Origin: Bacteroidota bacterium
Lineage (GTDB): Bacteria > Bacteroidota > Bacteroidia > Bacteroidales > VadinHA17
Direction: 5' to 3'
Assembly: GCA_030631445.1 (NCBI GenBank)
Contig: DAOVLD010000152.1
Coordinates: 1-5,282 of the forward strand
DNA: 5,282 bases
This document shows, piece by piece, positions 4,480-5,282 of the stretch. The stretch's first letter is position 1. The number at the start of each line of letters is the position of its first letter. A program made the translations under genes and the position numbers. The notes under the pieces were generated by a model. That model saw only the letters and a program-made list of their open reading frames with translations, was not told the DNA's origin and ran no database searches.

Positions 4480-5282
4480 GTAAGAAGAAAATCTGGTTCT
4501 TAGCAATCATTATGACACTTGGTTTACTGGGCCTGATACTTGTGCAGGGATACTGGATAAAAAAGGCTGTTATACTGAAAGAACAACAATTCAGACATTT
4601 TGTAAACCAGTCGTTAACAGCTGTAATAAATGAGTTGGAGCTAAGAGAGGCTCTTCTCTATGTTGTTGATGAATTAGCACTTTCAGAGGTTGATTCATCA
4701 GGCAAACAATTTCTTAATAATTTTTCTCCCTATTCTATTATTTCATTTCAATCTGAAAAAGAAAAGGACAAAATAAGAGGAATTAATATCGAAACAAACA
4801 CTTCATTCTATCAACAAATATTTTACCTCTCTGAAAACTTACAAAACAATAGTTTCTCTATTAGTGACAGTATCGGGTTAAGTATTATTGGTTCGAACAT
4901 GAGTGGTCTTACAGAAATGTTTTCCTATCCTTACCAGATTTTTAATGCTTATTTGAGGCGAAAAGCAAATAACAAAACCGTGATCATTAATACAGTTATG
5001 AATAAGATGATCAAAAAAAAGCTGGAAATTGAAGAAAGAATTGATTTTAACACTATCAATAAGTTATTGGAAATGGAATTTAAAAAGCGAGGTATTAATA
5101 TAAACTACCAGTTTGCTGTTAAAAAAGTGAACGCCGGCCTTGTATGTAAAACGAATGATTTTAAAACAAAAACTAAATCGGATGTATATATGCGGGCTCT
5201 GTTTCCAAACGATCTGTTTTCATCCAAGGCATATCTTACCCTGTACTTCCCAAAAGAAAAAAAGCTTTTCTATAAATCACTG
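4476..5282 (+). CDS. Membrane sensor histidine kinase, N-terminal sensor part (3'-truncated)
   Basis: My translation gives 269 codons open to the window edge. A short basic start (MSKKK) leads into one membrane helix, about residues 7-24 (WFLAIIMTLGLLGLILVQ), and then the amphipathic segment GYWIKKAVILKEQQFRHFVNQSL. This is the pattern I know from Bacteroidota sensor kinases such as RprX. Residues 29-269 form the start of a periplasmic sensor region. Its later part reads IDFNTINKLLEMEFKKRGININYQFAV (189-215), then ALFPNDLF (241-248) and AYLTLYFPKEKKLFYKSL (252-269), which usually runs just before the second membrane helix. The HAMP/dimerisation and ATPase domains would lie beyond the window, so kinase activity is inferred from the sensor type only. 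The start is firm: a stop lies upstream in frame at 4446 and the next Met is inside the membrane helix. It diverges from the secreted-protein gene. Confidence 0.75.
   Translation, partial: MSKKKIWFLAIIMTLGLLGLILVQGYWIKKAVILKEQQFRHFVNQSLTAVINELELREALLYVVDELALSEVDSSGKQFLNNFSPYSIISFQSEKEKDKIRGINIETNTSFYQQIFYLSENLQNNSFSISDSIGLSIIGSNMSGLTEMFSYPYQIFNAYLRRKANNKTVIINTVMNKMIKKKLEIEERIDFNTINKLLEMEFKKRGININYQFAVKKVNAGLVCKTNDFKTKTKSDVYMRALFPNDLFSSKAYLTLYFPKEKKLFYKSL

Overview
The window comes from an AT-rich genome of the phylum Bacteroidota. Three things point there. The gene order is purN (divergent) / acpP-fabF-rnc / an IPExxVDY-type protein. The promoter-like sites match the Bacteroidota sigma-ABfr pattern (TTTG near -33, TAnnTTTG near -7) rather than TTGACA/TATAAT. 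Shine-Dalgarno sequences are almost absent. I cannot assign a genus. No tRNA, rRNA, insertion sequence or CRISPR array is visible.

Left part (1-2879): a 3'-truncated purN (purine synthesis, minus strand) diverges from an acpP-fabF-rnc cluster. AcpP carries the growing acyl chain, FabF elongates it, and RNase III processes structured RNA. The three genes are 35 and 2 nt apart and are probably one transcript driven by a promoter upstream of acpP. A hairpin followed by a U run, looking like an intrinsic terminator, lies inside the first codons of rnc. It could lower rnc expression relative to the very abundant acpP and fabF.

Middle (2880-3567): a 226-nt spacer holds a compound palindrome (possible cloverleaf RNA or REP-like element), a good -7 element, and four to five tandem copies of a RAGGYT hexamer that would fall in the 5' leader of the next gene. 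That gene is a 141-aa protein of the Bacteroidota IPExxVDY family. It ends at a two-way intrinsic terminator shared with the convergent gene.

Right part (3568-5282): a minus-strand gene encodes an unrecognised secreted protein, rich in charged residues and with a histidine cluster. It diverges from the N-terminal part of a membrane sensor histidine kinase that runs off the window. The 122-nt divergent region carries four TGTTAA-type direct repeats spaced 10-11 bp apart, the layout expected of an OmpR/PhoB-family operator. It lies where it could control both genes. Secreted protein, sensor kinase and shared operator together look like a CpxP/CpxRA-like envelope-sensing module. This is the most interesting part of the window and is an inference, not a demonstrated function.
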